A stretch of DNA of 11,188 nucleotides from Minisyncoccota bacterium (lineage in GTDB: Bacteria > Patescibacteriota > Minisyncoccia > Minisyncoccales > Minisyncoccaceae), in contig JAQVBN010000011.1 of assembly GCA_028690275.1 (NCBI GenBank), positions 1 through 11,188 of the forward strand, given 5' to 3'. Positions 6,430-11,188 of this stretch are shown one piece after another. The notes under the pieces are model-generated. The model was not told the DNA's origin. It made no database searches and was given only the letters and a program-made list of their open reading frames with translations. The first letter of the stretch is position 1; each line of letters opens with the position of its first letter. The position numbers were made by a program, and so were the translations under genes.

Positions 6430-7062
6430 TTAATCCCAACTTTGTCTTCCATCCCCATTTATATTAATTGAGGGACCTAAAAATTTTGGCAAAGAATTAA
6501 AGTTAACATCAAAGAAAGCTTTAAGTCTTGCAAAAAATTCTCTAAAATTATTTTTTACCTCATCAATATATTTATGTAAATCAGCACTAAAACCTTGAGC
6601 TTCTACTCCTAAATTAGAAGCTATGTATAAGGCTCTACCTAAATGAAAATTTTGAGAAACAATTATTAATTTTTGTATTCCGAAAATTTCTTTGGCCCTA
6701 TAGACACTATCATAAGTATCAAATCCAGCGTGATCTAAAAAAATATCTTCTTCTAAAACTCCATTTTCTAACAAATATTCTTTTGCCGTATTTACTTCAT
6801 CATAATTTAAAGAACCATGATCCCCACTCGCCAAAATCTTTTCTATTTTTTGATTATTATATAATATCAATACTGCATCAAGCCTATCTTTATAAATATC
6901 GCTTAAATGTTTTCCGTAAACACTTGCCCCCAAAACTAATCCCGCCTCTGCATCACTTATCTCATCTAAATCTTTTATATCTTTAGAATAGTCTAATATC
7001 AATATATTAATTCCTAAAAAAATTAAAAAGAAAATTGTTACAAAATAAATTAAATATTTCAT
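6430..7062 (-). CDS. SanA/YdcF-like DUF218 protein with N-terminal membrane anchor
   Basis: A 210-residue protein with one hydrophobic N-terminal segment (about residues 3-24), probably a signal anchor leaving the rest outside the membrane. The DUF218 domain shows LVLGASVYG (42-50), KDRLDAVLILY (58-68), ILASGDHG (76-83), YDEVNTAKEYL (87-97), the hallmark DHAGFDTYDSVYRAKEIFG (110-128) and SQNFHLGRALYIA (136-148). SanA proteins affect envelope permeability and vancomycin resistance in enterobacteria; their biochemical activity is not settled. The tail PKFLGPSININGDGRQSWD is, as far as I recall, a common ending of SanA relatives. It starts in a TAATG junction (one shared base) with glmS and shows no Shine-Dalgarno sequence, so expression probably depends on re-initiation. 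The placement beside an amino-sugar gene fits a cell-envelope role, but this is inference. Confidence 0.85.
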   Translation of the reverse strand: MKYLIYFVTIFFLIFLGINILILDYSKDIKDLDEISDAEAGLVLGASVYGKHLSDIYKDRLDAVLILYNNQKIEKILASGDHGSLNYDEVNTAKEYLLENGVLEEDIFLDHAGFDTYDSVYRAKEIFGIQKLIIVSQNFHLGRALYIASNLGVEAQGFSADLHKYIDEVKNNFREFFARLKAFFDVNFNSLPKFLGPSININGDGRQSWD

Positions 7063-8849
7063 TATTCGACAGTTACACTTTTCGCTAAGTTTCTAGGTTT
7101 ATCTATGTCTCTATTAAGGGAAAGTGCTAGGTAGTAAGCAAATAAATGAAGAGGTATCGTTGTTAATATAGGGAACAAACACTCTAAAGTTTTTGGGATA
7201 TAAATCACATCGTCAGCAATTTCTTTTACTTTTTCGTCCCCGATATTAGCAATCGCAATAATCTTTCCGTTCCTAGCTTTTACCTCTTCCATATTAGAAA
7301 GCATTTTATCGTAAACAGAATCTTGAGGACAAATTGCTATTGTAGGACAATTCTCATCAATTAAAGCAAGAGGTCCATGCTTTAATTCTCCCCCAGGAGT
7401 TCCCTCAGCGTGGACATAAGAAATTTCTTTTAGTTTTAAAGCTCCTTCCAAAGCAATTGGATAATTGAATTTTCTTCCGATAAACCAAAAATCTTTATAT
7501 TGAGAATATTTCTTAGCAATTTCTTCTATTTTAGAACAATCTCCTAAAATAGAATCTGCCTTTTTAGAAAGATTTTTTAATTCCAAAATAATTTCTTTGG
7601 CTTTTTCTGAATTTAAGTTTCTTTGTCTTCCTAAAAAGATAGAAATCATTGTAAGCACGGTTAATTGTCCAATAAACGCTTTGGTTGAAGCAACAGCGAC
7701 TTCTCTTCCACATCTAGTATAAACACCACCTTCCGTTTCTTTTGTTTGAGTAGAACCAATCACATTGGTTACTCCTAAAGTTAAAACCCCGAACTCTTTC
7801 ATTTTTTTAAGACTAGCTAAATTATCAGCTGTTTCTCCTGACTGAGAAACAAAAATAGCTGCTTGATTAGAATCAAGCCTAACATTTCTATAACGAATTT
7901 CTGAACCCATTTGAGCTTCGGCATCTATTCCTGCAATTTCTTCCATTAAATACTCTCCTGTTTTTGCTGCATAATAACCAGTACCACACCCAACTAAATG
8001 AATTTTATTAGCTTTCTTTAATCTCTCTTTAGACGTCTCGAGCCCACCTAATTTAACATCGTCTTCAAGCAATCTTCCTTGGATAGCACTATCAATCACC
8101 TTAGATTCTTCCATAATTTCTTTAAGCATAAAATGTTCATAATCCCCTTTGCTAACAGAATCATTTTCCCAATCTATAGTCTCAATTTTCTTTTCTTTTG
8201 AAATAATGTAACTATCTTTTCTCAAAACAGCCATTTCATTATCGTCTAAAGTAATAATCTGTTTAGTATAATCTATAACTGCCGAAGAATCCGAAGCAAT
8301 AATATGTCCATCGGCACAAATTCCAATAATAATAGGAGATGATAATTTAGCAATAACTATTTTCCCTTCATCTTTAGGAGAAACAACAGCGATTCCATAA
8401 CTTCCAACAATCCTTTTTAAAGCTTTTCTAACAGCATCTTCTAAATTGCCATTAAACTCATCTGAAATTAAATGAGCAATAACTTCCGTGTCAGTATCTG
8501 AGTTGAATTGATGTCCTTTGCCAGTTAGTTCTTCTTTAAGATCTTTATAGTTTTCAATTATTCCATTATGTACCACATAAAAACCATTATACTCTTGAGG
8601 ATGAGCATTTTTCTCGCAAACAGAACCGGTAGTTGCCCAACGAGAGTGTCCAATTCCAATAAATCCTTTGTCTTCACTCTCACTATTTTCTTCTGAAATT
8701 CGTCCAACCTTTCTTTTTAAAAAAACATTGTTATTATTCAAAACACAAATACCATAAGAATCATATCCTCTATATTCTAATTTTTTAAGCCCATTAACAA
8801 TAATTGGATAGGCTTGTTTTTCACCGATATAACCAATAATGCCACACAT
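7062..8849 (-). CDS. glmS: Glutamine--fructose-6-phosphate aminotransferase (glucosamine-6-phosphate synthase)
   Basis: A full-length 595-residue GlmS (E. coli has 609). It makes glucosamine-6-P from fructose-6-P and glutamine, the first step of amino-sugar and peptidoglycan precursor synthesis, in the cytosol. Cys2 directly after Met (MCGIIGYIG) is the nucleophile of the N-terminal glutaminase domain, with HSRWATTG (68-75), HNGIIENY (94-101) and SDTDTEV (117-123). YEHFMLKEI (237-245) marks the domain linker. Two SIS sugar-isomerase domains follow: SIS1 about 283-410 with SQSGETADN (335-343), SIS2 about 450-590 with ALEGALKLKEISYVHAEG (466-483) and GELKHGPLALI (487-497). The end, KPRNLAKSVTVE, is canonical. 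Cys2 fixes the start. It begins 4 nt after the leuS stop, leaving no room for a glmS ribozyme. YvcK encoded downstream is a candidate regulator. Confidence 0.98.
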   Translation of the reverse strand: MCGIIGYIGEKQAYPIIVNGLKKLEYRGYDSYGICVLNNNNVFLKRKVGRISEENSESEDKGFIGIGHSRWATTGSVCEKNAHPQEYNGFYVVHNGIIENYKDLKEELTGKGHQFNSDTDTEVIAHLISDEFNGNLEDAVRKALKRIVGSYGIAVVSPKDEGKIVIAKLSSPIIIGICADGHIIASDSSAVIDYTKQIITLDDNEMAVLRKDSYIISKEKKIETIDWENDSVSKGDYEHFMLKEIMEESKVIDSAIQGRLLEDDVKLGGLETSKERLKKANKIHLVGCGTGYYAAKTGEYLMEEIAGIDAEAQMGSEIRYRNVRLDSNQAAIFVSQSGETADNLASLKKMKEFGVLTLGVTNVIGSTQTKETEGGVYTRCGREVAVASTKAFIGQLTVLTMISIFLGRQRNLNSEKAKEIILELKNLSKKADSILGDCSKIEEIAKKYSQYKDFWFIGRKFNYPIALEGALKLKEISYVHAEGTPGGELKHGPLALIDENCPTIAICPQDSVYDKMLSNMEEVKARNGKIIAIANIGDEKVKEIADDVIYIPKTLECLFPILTTIPLHLFAYYLALSLNRDIDKPRNLAKSVTVE

Positions 8850-8853
8850 AAAA

Positions 8854-11188
<2,335 letters not shown>

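Noticed and set aside
6783..6986. Plus-strand open frame inside the SanA-like gene
   Set aside because: The translation is rich in His, Leu and Tyr as expected from the complement of the real gene; no family resemblance.
8850..8853. glmS ribozyme or riboswitch upstream of glmS
   Set aside because: Only 4 nt separate leuS and glmS, leaving no space for such an RNA.

Overview
The window is an AT-rich stretch from a compact bacterial chromosome. Every recognisable gene lies on the minus strand, so transcription runs from right to left and the functional order is the reverse of the coordinates. The LeuRS sequence style, the mix of bacterial genes (parAB, yvcK, glmS) with an archaeal-looking fused sugar-nucleotide enzyme and a two-subunit 2-oxoacid:ferredoxin oxidoreductase, and the very tight packing all suggest a Patescibacteria (CPR), perhaps Parcubacteria-like, genome. 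That placement is inference from protein feel, not a phylogeny. UGA works as a normal stop: four genes end in TGA at plausible family ends, so this is not a UGA=Gly lineage.

Three transcription units can be read. (1) Right side, 11188 to about 5773: leuS (5' end cut by the window edge), glmS, a SanA/DUF218-type membrane-anchored protein, and an HD-domain 5'-nucleotidase-like protein, with gaps of 4, -1 and 6 nt. The unit ends at a hairpin with a U-run that includes the stop codon of the HD gene. (2) Middle, 5730 to about 1188: korA, korB, yvcK (glmR-like), and an archaeal-type bifunctional sugar-1-phosphate nucleotidylyltransferase/acetyltransferase. All three junctions are 4-nt ATGA overlaps, and the unit ends at a good Rho-independent terminator. 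(3) Left side, 1148 to beyond position 1: parA and parB, again joined by ATGA, with a clear promoter just after the terminator of unit 2.

Functionally the window groups cell-wall precursor synthesis (GlmS makes glucosamine-6-P; the GlmU-like enzyme makes UDP-GlcNAc; YvcK/GlmR senses UDP-GlcNAc and activates GlmS in Firmicutes) with an oxidoreductase that could supply acyl-CoA, then chromosome partitioning. The phosphoglucosamine mutase that would join GlmS to the GlmU-like enzyme is not here. Almost no gene has a Shine-Dalgarno sequence; starts rely on overlaps or, at the two operon heads, probably on leaderless mRNAs.

There is no tRNA, rRNA, CRISPR, insertion sequence or phage gene, and no gene-free stretch longer than 85 nt. 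I see no convincing new system. The most interesting points are the operon linking korAB to amino-sugar genes, the divergent short YvcK, and the leaderless, SD-free expression signals.
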